A stretch of DNA of 64,000 nt from contig SCHM01000003.1 in the NCBI GenBank assembly GCA_004123355.1, positions 7,583,058-7,647,057 on the forward strand, read 5' to 3'. Shown in pieces: positions 10,271 through 23,455 of this stretch. The DNA comes from Amphirosellinia nigrospora. Its lineage: Eukaryota > Ascomycota > Sordariomycetes > Xylariales > Xylariaceae. Every line of letters begins with the position of its first letter. Position 1 is the first letter of the stretch. Below the pieces are notes generated by a model that did no database searches, had not been told where the DNA came from, and was given only the letters and a program-made list of their open reading frames with translations. A program made the position numbers and the translations under genes.

Positions 10271-13200
10271 AGATACACCTTATACATTTTCCTGGGCTCG
10301 ACGCACATCCGCCATGTACAGTATCATTGATCACTCATCAGCCACCTACCTGCAGCTAGCAATCTGATAAAACTCGCCGAATCAAGGCAGCCCCCATCTC
10401 ATGCCACCCTTTTTTTTCTTCTTTTGAACTTGTTTACTGTCAGCTAAACTAGGAACGCGACTTTGAGGGCAGCACAATGATGCGCGTAGATCGCCACCGT
10501 CGATGCAAACAATCACGGCCATGGTCATGGTCAGCGTCAGCGTCATAGTCGTGGTCATGAACGGCGTCGAGTCACGCCATGATCAGAGACACACATACGT
10601 CCATCCATGGATATACGCCTACACGGCACTATAAGGAATCCTGTTATGTTGTGCCGTGCTGTGCTATGTGATGTTGCGGCGGCCAGCAGCACAGCAGCAG
10701 CAGCAGCAGTGGTAGTAGAGTTATTTGGAAGACAAGACGCGGTAGGCGGGTTATGCTGTGGTGTAAGTCAATTGCAACGATCTCCATCGCGGACTGCAGC
10801 CGGCACGCGGCGCGTTGCAACACCACGAGACCACCCCTCCATCTGCGCCATATGCACCTTATCTGGAGTCCTCCACCATGTGCGCCGCGTCGTCGCAGTC
10901 TTCGCGCGAGACCCGGCTCCAGCTTGCCTCGATGGGGAGTCTTCCGCAGCATCTAGCTCCACGCCCAGGACGCCAGAAGACCCCGTGGAGCCGTATCTAC
11001 GAGTATCCCGCTCCTGATACCTAACCTACTTAGTGTTGATAATACGGTGCGACAGCCGATAATGCAAATGTACGTCCCTCGCCACCGATCCGCCGGTTAC
11101 AGCACCATGCCACTCCATCACAGATGAGCGCTGCTCTTCTCCTTCTCCCCCGTGAATACGAGTACAAGACGTCCGTCATCTGGGGGCTTCTAGTCATATG
11201 ATCGGCGCCATTCAACCGGACATTTCTACCATATTGGTTCCTTCTTGAGGGCATGCAGCACGTTGCGGATCGCCTGTGGCGGTGGCATACTGCAGCCACC
11301 CAATCCACCTAAACAAGCGGAGCGAGATTTGCCCACGCTCTACGCGCGTTTATCTGATGAGTGCGTGTGCGTGTGCCTGGGTGCGCGCTCTGTGGGGGGA
11401 GAGCGGGCCATGAGCCACGAGCTGCCGTAGCTACCACATACCGTCCTATGTTGGACAGACCAGAGAATTTGTGAGAAATGACAAGAGAAACTCGCGCAAC
11501 ATCGCATATCGATCTTTGTGTAATGTGATACTGAGACACCTTGACTACATGTCCTACACCAGCCACGCGCACGACAAGTTGTGCCACCGAGATCGGCCGC
11601 GGTCCGCGTGGAGCAGAGGATCCCGGGGAGGGCTCGGCTGTTCGAGATCGACAATATCTAAATTCGACCTCAACCGTACACATAGGGAGACGCACAAGGG
11701 ACCCGGTCAACGACGCTTTAGTCCCCATATTTGTGTAATGCCTTGGTGCGCGTGACGAGGTAGATTGGCGAGATGGCATGATTTAACCCCGTCGACTTGA
11801 TGTATATCCATTAAAGTACGGGGCGATGGAGAATTCGAAATCTGGCATTTTGGGGCCTCAGAGCGCCACAAGATTCTAAACAAAGATATCGTATCTAGCC
11901 TGTGGTCTCCGTAGCAGCGACCTAGTGGAGCATGATCCATACCATGCCCACGGCAAGTCTCGATATACAGGTCTCCAGGATGATAATTGTGTAGCGCGGC
12001 GCTAGGGCTTGTACTGGCAGGGAATTTTTGGTAAGAATTTTGCTATGTCTACTTATCGACCAGGGGCTGTTGAGTGGCAAAAAGGCTTCGAGACTGATCA
12101 ACAGCTATGTTTCTACTTGAATTCATATAACAGCCTTGTGAGTAGCAGTACTCTTGCTCTTCTGGTTTTAGCACGGCGCTACACAATTATCATCCTGGGG
12201 ACCTGTAGAGAAGATACAATACGGCACAGTATGGGTCTGCCCAGCAGACTTGCACAAAACATTCTACTAAACTTGGTTACTGTGGCGTTCCCTTAAATAA
12301 TGTGGAATATCCCCCCACCAAAACAAATCCCTTATATCATGAATATCATGACCTTGATGAGGCAGGGCAGGGCACCGGGTACTTATCCGCAGACGAGAAG
12401 AGCACATATTTACTTGGTCAAGAGTCATGATTATGTAAGAGGAAATGTACAAACATAGCCTATCTACCATGTACGCTATATTAGAACACGAAGACTTGCC
12501 AAGCTTCCAAAACGTCTGCCTACGATCAGGGTTCTGAAAGGCTATTCGAGGATGCTGTGGCACGATGCGCTCTACATCCTCTTCAGATGACCGTATTAGT
12601 GAGTGCATCGACAGGGCAAGGCGGTGACGGCCGCACCACTTTCTCGAGTCTAGCAAGGGCAGAGGCGCCAACCAAGGGCCGGAGATGGAATGAAGCTCCC
12701 GAGATGCCACCATCCCAACCCAGATGTTGACATGTCGGTGAAGATGGCCGGTCTATTCGAAGGTTTGGCAGTCTTCGCTAATGCGCGGACACTAGCCACT
12801 AGCCGCCATTACGTCACCTCTGCAATGCGGCCGCTGGTGTTAAGATCTGCACGGTATAGCGCTCTCTAGGGCTGGCGGTAGGCGCACAAACAAGGACGAG
12901 ACCCATGTGCATCGGAATGGAGCGAGGGGTAGGGTATCGCATAGCAGGGAGCCAGCCTAAAGGGTAGTGAATCCATGGGTTGGCAGGGCTAGATGGGCTG
13001 GTCTGGTCTGGTTTGACTCATTGCTAATTAGCAGACGTGGGTTTGTGCAAGTCTGCAAGAGCGGGTAGCAGGGGTTCACCCGTGCTGTCGTGATATGCAC
13101 AAGCAACGGGCGAACAGGTAATACCTTAACCCGTGTAGTGTTCTTGGTGGGTGGGTGGGTAGGGTAGCTGGGGAGCCAGGTCGAGTTGGTGGGATGAATC

Positions 13201-16200
13201 CCAGATCGTGGAGTGCACACCTTGCAGCCTATCAATACCGTGTGCAGGCAGACGTCAACCTGAGACTGCCGAAGGAGGGCGGGCGATTAGTATACACCAA
13301 GACCGGGCGTCAGTCGTTCGCCGTTGGGTCCCCCGTGCTCGCTGCGCCGGCCAACGGCCAACCAACCAACCAGCACAGCAACGCCCAGGAGCGCCGGAGA
13401 GGCTGAGACTTCGTCGACGAGCTAGCTCGGCTGGTTCGGGGAGCGCTACAGTAGATGGGACGGATAGGGGACTCGACGAACAAGCCGCAATAACACGAGA
13501 AGATAAGAGGTCCATCTTTCGTGCAGGGTGGTATCGCCAAGCGCGAAGCGACGCAAAGTCATACCGACTTCTGTGCAGGCCGCAGCTTCGCAACGCCGAT
13601 GGGGGTATGCAAGACCATCTGGGAGATGCTCGACTGCGGAGGCGCGATTGGGCAAGCTGCAGCGACTTGCATTTGACGTGAGAGGGGGGTGGGAACGTCC
13701 AGACGCCAAGCTGAACGCTCATTCGCAGGCCGGTCTGGGGTTGGAGCCGGGTTCCCAGCAGCAAAGGGTGTCAGCTGGTTGGATAGCGAGCCCTCGTCGC
13801 AGAGGCTCGGGCCAATGGCCGCACGCCCAAGCCGCATGCCCCTGGTCCATCCTCGCCCTCAGTGGCTGCTGGGATTCCACCTCGACCCCATGCCACACAC
13901 CCTCTCGTGGGAACAGCGCGGGATGGTTGTGTTTCCACGCAAGTTCTGGGCCTTCGACAGAAAAGTCGAACCTCCTCAATCTATCAGAGACCAACTGAGT
14001 CACCTGAGGATGCCCGAACGCGCTCCTGATACCGGCATCTTTCCATGTTCGCGACCGAAGGCGGCGGATGTGGGCTTAGTCCCTCAAGCTCTACGAGGGT
14101 AAGAAGAGGTTAAAGGAATAGGCAAGTTGCACACGGAACCCGCCCGCGGCGTGAGGGGTAAAGGACTAAAATGGAGCCGGGGCAGAGGGAGTGAAATAGA
14201 GAAGTTGATAACACGGCTGTCTTCGGGGTCTCGACTGTCGTCTGTTGGGTCGTACGGTCCGTTATGTTGCCGAATCGGAGAAATTGCCAAGACTGACGGT
14301 CCGGTTGGCTCGACGAAGCGTGATTGGGGGTGGACAGACAACCATGCCTGATGGAAAGACTGCAACTTGAAACGACTGCGACCTAACGGGCAGATTGCGG
14401 AGCCAGGTATCTTGAGAGTAGCTTTCCAAACGGCCTGAAAGTTTGGTAGCCATTCAGCGGTTCGGGCAGGTAGTTTCAACTTTGTGGCATAAAAAGTAAC
14501 CGTGGCCGTTCTTGGTAGGTGAGATGCTAACGACGCTATCGAGAGGCTTGCCTCCTCCTATCAGCAGTCGTATTTCGATTGTGACCTCGTTATTATTCAG
14601 CTGTGGCGTACCAACTATCACTCGTACGGCATAGCATGTTAGTCCTCCTTAGCCAATAGAGTCCGAAGATGACTTCTCCGGACAATACGCCGACATCAGG
14701 TCGGCACGTCAAGGCTAGCTCCTCAATATTTGTCTTACACTACCCAACGATAACATCTTTAGCTCTATCTCATCTTCGACCCAACGCTCGTATACACGAG
14801 ACCTCTACACTGTCTACGCTTAGTCTATCCCCCTCCCACCCCATTGCCGAAGTTCCAGTCCAAAGTACGATCTCGGCGACGCGGTTGGGTATGTGCCGCG
14901 CACTCGCCGCTCCGTGAGTGCATTGGCCCAAGACTTTTGCAGCAGCCAATCCCATTTGAATGCTTATATCGAACACTAGCGGCTACGACGGACGCGGGTG
15001 TGACTTCTTGTGGCTAAGTCCGTAACACCCACTCGCGAGCGAAGGGGGGATAATATCCCCATGCCGAGCTGACCGTCAGTATTTCTGATAGCTGAAACGC
15101 GTCGACCTAGAGCGTCCAGTGGCGGGACTGATCGCCTATCTACGCTTGTGGTTGATAGAGAGCTGCTGCAGGTCGACGAATGGGCAAAGGTGGAAATCCT
15201 TGGCTGCAGCATCATGCAGTAGTCTCCTGTATAAATAAAGACCAGTGCCGTCTAAGCAGAATGGATTCGGTAAATAGCCGATATAATTATTGCTAACTGT
15301 TGAATGGTCATAGTAGCAGTAACATATAAAAAAACATTGGGTCCAAAACATTGTTCGCTAGGAATGAATATTTTAGGTTTTAATTATTTCGCAGTATCAT
15401 CTGGAAATATGATGGCAAATTAGAGAATACTTCACACCACTCTATTTAACCTCATGCCGCGGGAATTGCCGATATGAAAATTTACACAAATAGTGAAACA
15501 TGATACATTATATTGTAATCTTGCGTGACGGTTGATTTCCTGTTCGCATTCATTCAAGACTGTTCAGAAAAGCAGCTTGCTGTATGTATAGCCACCGTAG
15601 TAACACGCAAGACTGAACACCCTAGCTACAATATTAGGACCGCCCCTTTCGCAAATCCACAGCTATATCTATAGATGAGCATCACGGGGTATATATCAAG
15701 ACCTACTTAGGTAGTCTATCGCGCACTGCTTGCCTTTTGGAGAACATTTGTTCGCCAAAGCCCGCTTGACGCCCTCGAGAGGTAGTTCCCGGACAAGTTA
15801 ATGAGACAAACTAATTACATAGTAGTTTTTCAGGCGCGATTTGGGGAACACGGAAAATTCAGAGACATCGGTGCTTGTACTTTCATATGCCAGAGAGGTA
15901 TGTTTAACAGACATGGGGACTGACCAGACTGGCCCAAGTTTGCTCAGCGCAACGTAGCATTCGCATGGCGCGGCATATATCATTTTATGTGTCGATGATG
16001 GGATCTTGTTTCTGCGATTCGTATCTGAAACTTATCTTACGATACATAGTAAGACACAATTTGGAACCTATGAGATAGTAGGTATGTAGTCCAGGTACGT
16101 GGATCGGCCGAGTGCATTAGACTCGCCGTATCCAACAGGCAGGTCGCAGCATCCAGCCCAAAACACTCGTATGTTCCGTCATAATCATATTGAGGATCAC

Positions 16201-19200
16201 CGTTGGGTAGTCAAGTGACTGCAGTTGCGGTGGCTCTAAGTATTAGGCCGTTCTCGATGCTTCTGCTTAGATGCCACAAGCGTTCGTTCTCTCGTGAGGA
16301 GTTTAACTAGAGCAAACCCCGAGCAGACATGCCCCGGCCGATGTAACCGGAGTCTTTGAGAAGACAGTAGCCAAGATTTAAGCACCGGCAGTCGAGCCGT
16401 CCGGATCACCGTCTATCCCCCAGGAGTGATCGAGGCTGTGCAAGGGGCGTAAGCGCTGAGGCAACAATGACAATAAAGGTAAGCACTGGAGGATTTTATC
16501 GTCTGAAGTTTGGCAACATTTCTAACTCGGGAAGGTAAGTCAAGATTTAGGCTCACAACAGCCCGGGGGCGATAGGCGAAAGTGTCAATGCCTAGCAATC
16601 TGGTCCAAGGTGAGGTCATCGAGGAGGTCAGGTGGGATGATCAGGGTCCTCAAGCGGGGCAACACGATGTTACCGGAACCACACAAGCAAGGCTGTATGC
16701 CATAATCGACGCCGCAAAAGGGATGGTCTAAGGGTCGGTAGAGGTCGGTAGAGCCAGGGTGAAGAGGCCGCGAACGAAGTGGAAAAGTTCCACGCGCAGT
16801 ACCGACTGCTGGGGCACTGTATGAGTCAACAACTCCTTGTCGAGGGGGTGTGGCGCTAAGATGGGAGGAGTTGGCGACCTGTGTACTGTAGAAGGAATGA
16901 GACATCGATTTTGCAGTCACTACTTACTTAACATTGCACGCGCGTGCGCTTGTTACAGAGTGGTCCTCTTGACCCGTTTCGACACAGCCGATGTACGTAA
17001 CTCGAGGTATGCGGCAGTCTTCCAAATAATCAATAAGCAGGATGCCGGACGGGTCCCGGTACTTGTCATGTCAACTTTCGAAGACCGATGCTCGCTCCTG
17101 GACGGCATAAATTTGCCATTTTGACACTTTGCCTCGTTTCATCTTGGGAGAAGGACGTAGTCATTGCATTAGGCCGGCGCAGCTGGTGGCTGATTGACGC
17201 GTGTTAGTAAAACCCGAGAACCTCAGCCCAGCTGAAATGCTACTACGGAGAATTAAGTGGTGCCGGTTATAAATGACGAGGCATAGCCCATATAGGTAAG
17301 TGTCTATATCGTTTCCTTTTACGTTGGCAAGTCTCAGATATAGTGCAGAGTATCCCAAGTAGTTGGGAACGGGATAAGAACAAGTCCTGTCACACATCAT
17401 AGTCAAATGTTGGTAAGCGAGCCGGAGGGCTCGCACGGGACGACAAACCGAAATAAGCTAACATACCTAGGTACGCAAGATGGCATCTGTCTATACTCAA
17501 TCAAGTCAAGTGTAAGATCCCTAGTGTATTATGTAATATATACGATGCCAAGGAGCGGGCGTTATACTTACTATGTAGCATTCGCTTTCCGTGAGCAATC
17601 GAAAACAATTCCCAAGAGTCTTTCGGGACGCTGCATATCTTGATCCAGCGACCAAATTACAAAAAGGCTTTGTGGAACGTATAGTATTACGTCAAACGCT
17701 ATAATGATGTCCCATGACATGAGCATTCTATGTTTACGGCCCCGAAAGAAGGCTAATACGAGACGATTAAAACATTATCACGAGTGATCTGCAGTAGAAA
17801 ACGCCCACCCGTTCGTGACCACAGGCGCCAAGACTTTCTTCATCGTTTATGACTAAAGCGCCACGAAGAGCCAAACCGGATGCCTCACCACACGGCCCTA
17901 CCTTTTTTTCTTTCGACAAAATTCCGAATGACATTCACCAGCCTTTTTAAAGGCTACTTGATGGATAATTAATTTCACGATTACCTAGTCCATCTACCAC
18001 TCAATTCAATAATACAGAGTTGGTTAACACGGGCCGATTCGTAATGGACCCAGACGGTCCGTACCCGGGCCGACTATGCTATGTATCTTGAACAAGTTGA
18101 TGGCTATACCCATTGGTTCCACTGTTGAGACTACCAAATAGACTAGTCCAGCATTGCATCGTCCGAACTATATCGCGTGACAAGAATAGCTTACCAGTAG
18201 GTAGCATCGCCAAAACTAAAAACGTCGGACCAGTCTCTTGTGCCCCAATTCCCTGCGCTCAAGGACGGTACAATCCACATACTAATTAATAGCAGAACTT
18301 TTGACGGCTTACAACGTCGCCAAGAAACGACATTTTAGAGCCACTTTCATTTATCCGACTGGGGGATGCCCAGTGGCTTGAATATGGAAGTTTGTAGATA
18401 ATGCACCCAGATTGTACTTGGAGTCAACGGAATCTCGATCTGATTGGATAGATCGAGAATGAGAATTTGAGTCCATATCTATATGTAGTGTAATGGAGAA
18501 TGTGAAACAAGTGCGAACTGTACTATGTAACCGCGCCACAAGGAACTATAGTCGATTGATAGTAGAGCATATAGGCGTACATGGGGTTAAAAGCCACCAT
18601 GAACCTAATCTTAATTGGGCAATTAGGCTCTTCGAAACCAACTCTCGCGATTCGTGGAGTTGAGTAATCATTAGCCATTTCTACCAGCTCTTCAACGTCC
18701 AAGAAGTGATAGTCTGAGATGATAAATACTGGCGCTAGTGCCACATATAGGACGTAACCCTGATAACATCGTTGTGCATGGCATCGCATGGCATCGCATT
18801 ACATGGCCACGCATCGTAATGGAGAAGGGTCTTGTTTCGGCTCATTATAGAGACCAGATGTGCGTGTGCAAAAACGCGTTTCGTTTTCTTTTTCAAGGCA
18901 GAACAACGTGTCCTCGGCACGGATTGTGTATCCATCCATCATCGAACGAAGCGCGTCATCTTCCTCGGGAACCATTACGCATCTCTCGTTACCTACAATA
19001 TAGTGGGATGCCAGGGGTATTCACTCGAATCCCGGACTTTACGCGGCCGGCGCGGCTAGATGGAGGTGTGTATGTCATCAATTCATGTCATCCCCCTCTG
19101 CGGGCATTTCTCTCTCTTGCTCGATGTATGTATTACGCTCGGTAATCTTATGCTTGCGACTATGCATGCCATCGATCCATCATTGTTTTGTTATGGAGAG

Positions 19201-21360
19201 AACCCTATCCCCTCTTGCCCCCCAAACAACCCCATCGTCGTCTTATCTTACTCTCCGACACCTATCACGTATATGGTATGCTTGCAACTCTCTGCATGAG
19301 TCTATTCGAGTGGCTTGAAGAACATCACCTCGACCCCTGTTGTTCCATTCTAGGTTCTTCTTGGCCTGCCCCTCCTTACCGGTTGGCGCCACAGTATTAG
19401 GCGACTCTATTAGGCGACTCTGGCTACTAATCATTAATATCATCATCGTTGTTATTATTGAAATGTCGCGTAGGCTGAGATGCGGTGCGGTGTTGTACTT
19501 TTGTCTAATACTCACTAAACCCTAGTTATACCCGTTTTTAAACCATCTGCTGCCCAATACTGAAAGTACTATAATATGACCCGCGATGGCTTACACCACG
19601 CTACTCTATGTTTAGGTGGCGTGCTAGGAGGTAGTTTTAGACTTATGCATACATCTTCCTTAATTGCTTCTAAGTACTTGACTAGGATGTAGATCTAGTG
19701 CGCGCAATAGCATTGGTCTACCTGATATATGGGTACTTTTGCGTCTGACTAGGGTGCGCCCCGAAGTTAATTGTCTATACATTTATATATACGCTCACCC
19801 CATGCACTCGATCACCGCACACCTGTTCTCGGTACACAGGTATTATCATCCCCTCTCTTCATCTCTACAAGTAGACAATCAGAGCAGCATATGTAATGAC
19901 TATCCAAGTTAACCAACAGTCGATTAACCGGCATGGGCGCATAATTCAAGGATGGTGACTCGAATTCAAGGTCTGTATTGGCTGCCGAAGGAATACAGCA
20001 TCCAAGATGCCCACGCAAGCATCTTGCATACCCCCTGCTGGACTAAGGAACACATTCGCAATATCTCATGAAAGAGAAACAAATGCTCCAACCCAACGCC
20101 ATGATCGGTGGACTACCCGTCCGCCGGTCCACCCACCCACCAACAACCACCCCTCCATCCCTCTCTGCCAGTCTCCCGCTTCTAGCTTCCAGCGTCCAGC
20201 GTCTGGCCTTCCCTCCTGGACATGGCCTGGTTCCGTCAGATCAACATGGCTTCTCTATTGGTGATCAGGGTCCTTCCAAGTCGAAACGTGCTCGTCGTAA
20301 CAGGGAATACAGGAGGTATCACAGCCGTGCACCGGGAAGGCTGTTGATGTACAACTACTGCAGCCGCCCGTCTCCCACACCACACGCCGACCCCAGATTT
20401 TCACCCGCCGCGGCCCTGGCTATAAGATCGTTACGTTGGGCAATAGTTGAGAGACCAACAACAGCCCTACGGTATAAAGGAACAACGAGCCGTTCAGGTC
20501 TGCCGCCAACTATGCCAACCTCATTTCACGGTCTACGCAAGAGTTACCAGTTCGGGCAGACTATCGAAGGATTTCGTGTAAGACGGATTAGTCCAGTACC
20601 TCAGCTTACGGCTATTACCTAGGTAGTCCCAGTTCTGTAATCAAGGTAGCTAATAACACCCCCTCGTTTGCACAGAAGTTCGGAGTGTCTCTTACATAGT
20701 ATAAACTCCCCGCTCAGCTTCGCGTGCTGCCTCTAATTGATTCCGGCCAACGACTCATTTGAGAGTACTTGTTTCTATTATTAAGATTCATACCCTTGCC
20801 TCGCTAGTTCTTTTTGCTTTCTTTTTTCTTCCTCACCTCTGCCTTTTGCTGGCGTTCTTGTGTTTATCGGGCGTGGAAGCCGGCGTAGTTCAAGCACCAC
20901 CTGCACTCTGTTCCCGAATCGAGGCGTAACTGAAGCCGAGGGGGAGATATACCTCACGAGAAGGTCTACCTCGCGAAGGCGAAGAAGATAACGATGAGCA
21001 GTCCAAAAGAAAAGGGAAAATAATTAATTGCACCGAGCTGTTCTCGCGTCCGGTGTTTCGTGTCGATGCCCGCGAGAGCCGTCTACTTGTACAGATTCTC
21101 CGGGGATCCGATAGTGCACTTCACCCATTCATGCGCCCACCTTACTCAAACCAACTGGGACCTCGTTGGATTTCCCCATCATCATTATCATCATCATCGC
21201 CGTCATCGTCACCAACCCCATCATCATTATTACCCAAAGTCATCATCGCTATAACGTCTCATCATCCGCCGCCCAACTGTCCTCATTCCTACATGCACAA
21301 TATCATATCTGCACAATCAGTGTAGGCTATTACAGGTAAGCGTACAAAGCACATGCCGAC

Positions 21361-21380
21361 CCCTGCCCTGCCCTGCCCTG
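21361..21380 (+). repeat. Pentanucleotide repeat (CCCTG)4
   Basis: Four perfect CCCTG units in the gene-poor stretch upstream of RSC7. Confidence 0.85.
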
Positions 21381-22028
21381 ATACCAACCAACTCGACCAA
21401 CTGTATAATCCACATCGAGGGTCCATGCAAGCAAGTAAAGCGCAGTACGTACATTCATTGGCTGCTCTGGTGCTGGTACTGCGCTGCACAGAGTATCGGG
21501 ACCCTCTCCTCTCGCGCGAATACCCACCCCGGAAACCATCATCTGCCACATTGTGGTTTGTTCGCTCGTTTGCCTATTAGTCGAGAGTGGCTCCTAGTCT
21601 CGTCCCTAGTCGCTACCTAGTGTCTAGTGTCTACCTAAGTGTCTGTCCTATCCTGTCTGGTCTGGTCAGGTCTGGTCAGGGTGTGTGCCCCGCGCGACCT
21701 TCACATGAAAACCAGGACGAGGACGGGACCGGGACGCAGCGAACGAACACCACGCCAGGCACATCATAGTGTACATGATATATCCGCGCGGGCCAGCGTA
21801 CAGACCCAACAAGACCCAACACCAACAGGCTGACAGATTCCCCGTTGGCAGGCTAGACGAGCAGGCAGATATAAACAAGGACTTGATTTGGCACTGCGCC
21901 AATCTGCCAATTAGATACGAGAGCAATCCTGCCTTTCAGTCAAGTGGGAGGGGAGAAGAAGCGATACCTCGCCTAGCTGTAAGTAGTACCCCGTGCCCTT
22001 CACTCTCACTGCCTTATCTACCCTGTCC

Positions 22029-22074
22029 ACATACATACATACATACATACATACATACGTACATACGTACATTC
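22029..22074 (+). repeat. Tetranucleotide repeat (CATA)n with CGTA variants
   Basis: About eleven CATA-type units with two CGTA interruptions near the 3' end. Translated, it gives a meaningless His-Thr-Tyr-Ile run. Confidence 0.9.
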
Positions 22075-22981
22075 ATACCTCCTCCATGTCTCCATGCCTC
22101 CAAGCAAGAATCCCTGGTCCCTTGCCCTCCTCGTCCCTTGTCCCTTGTTCCCCCGACCTTGGCCTGGGGTAGCAGAGACCCAAGCCGAAGTACTCAACTG
22201 CACGAAGCAGCAGACGGCGACGTACGCGATACAGGGACTTACACCATCCTGCTTCGGCGGCGGCGTCCTGTATCGTATACACGACGTCCCCGTACTCAGG
22301 CTAGACTATATGTACTGCACAAAACAGTATCCACCAAGATACCTGCGCCCACTTCCACCCACTTCCACTTACACTTACACGCACTTCATGTACAGTCCCT
22401 TGCCCCTGCTAAGTACCTACTACATGACCTACCTAACTCTTACACTACTGTACGAGACATCTTCACTAGCAGACTTGTATACTCCGTACTACTAGCATGA
22501 ACAAGCAAGACTAATTCTCCGTTTAGTACCCTACCCATCTACTGTAGGTAGTTAGTCCAGTGTTCTTTTCTCCTCCCAACTACTATGTCTCTCTCTTGTT
22601 CTCTCGCCCAATCGCGAGGCCTGGTCTCCGGTCCCAAGCCCCCAAAGGCCTCAAGCTCTACTCTACTCTAATCCTGATCCTGGACTGATCCCAGCTCTCG
22701 CAGCTCTCGAGCGCCACCCCCACCCCCCCGGTCTTCCCCATTCATTCGCTCTCCCACGCCCCCTCGAACGCTCACACCCGCTCGACCCTAGCGCGCACTC
22801 CCTCTATCTTCACCCCCGGTCCGGTATATACTGGTATATATAGTACTTTATAAGGTCCATCACAGCCAACCGCTCGTCTTTCCCACATACCCATTCCCAT
22901 CCACCACTCACTCCCCCCGGTCCCTCACCCCCTCCCGCTCGCTCGCTCGAGGCAACCAGACGGAGGCGCATTGCACTACAC

Positions 22982-23052
22982 CATACATATCCACCCATCC
23001 ACCCATCCACCCATCCACTCATCCACCCATCCATCCATCCACTACATCCACC
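22982..23052 (+). repeat. CCAT/CCAC repeat in the RSC7 leader region
   Basis: Imperfect CCAY tetranucleotide tract within pyrimidine-rich sequence 400-470 bases before the RSC7 ATG, so probably in its promoter or 5' leader. Confidence 0.8.
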
Positions 23053-23455
23053 ACATCCACTCACCCACCTGCCTGTCCAGCCCAAACCCAATCCACAATC
23101 CGCATTCCACATTCCACAACCCACCCTGCTGCCGCTGCTGCTGCTGCTTGCTGCGCTTGTCCATACGCCCATACGCCCATACCTCCCCAGAGATCTGCTA
23201 CCTAACCTACCTTACCTTGGCTACCTTGCTGCTCCCAGGCTCGCGCGCGTCATCCTCATCTGGCAGACCAGCAAACCAACAAACCAGCGACCGTCTTCTC
23301 GTCCTGCGGTTTGCTCGTCCATCCAACTATATCAAGACACGTCGCTCTGCAGGCACCGCCCTTCTCCACGTCTTCCCGCCCGCGACGCCGACGACGCCGT
23401 TTGACGCTTGACGTTTGGACGAGGTGCTGCATCGCATCGTCAGTCGCCCGTCCGA

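Larger units (their letters stand above)
9699..23455. other. Gene-poor stretch between DIS3 and RSC7
   Basis: Nearly 13.8 kb in which I could not support a protein-coding gene. It holds several microsatellites, a GC-rich patch at about 13.2-14.1 kb with overlapping short open frames on both strands (not coding-like), and pyrimidine-rich sequence from about 22.5 kb to the RSC7 start. No transposase, polymerase or integrase motif, terminal inverted repeat or long direct repeat was recognised by eye. The density is low for a Pezizomycete, and genes broken by missing bases may be overlooked here. Confidence 0.45.

Noticed and set aside
21769-22500. 243-codon open frame
   Set aside because: It runs through a CATA microsatellite and pyrimidine-rich spacer; its composition is repeat-driven and no domain is seen.
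9699-23455. Possible transposon relics in the gene-poor stretches
   Set aside because: No transposase, reverse transcriptase or integrase motif, no terminal repeats and no internal duplicated segments were recognised by eye. A repeat search would be needed to exclude them.
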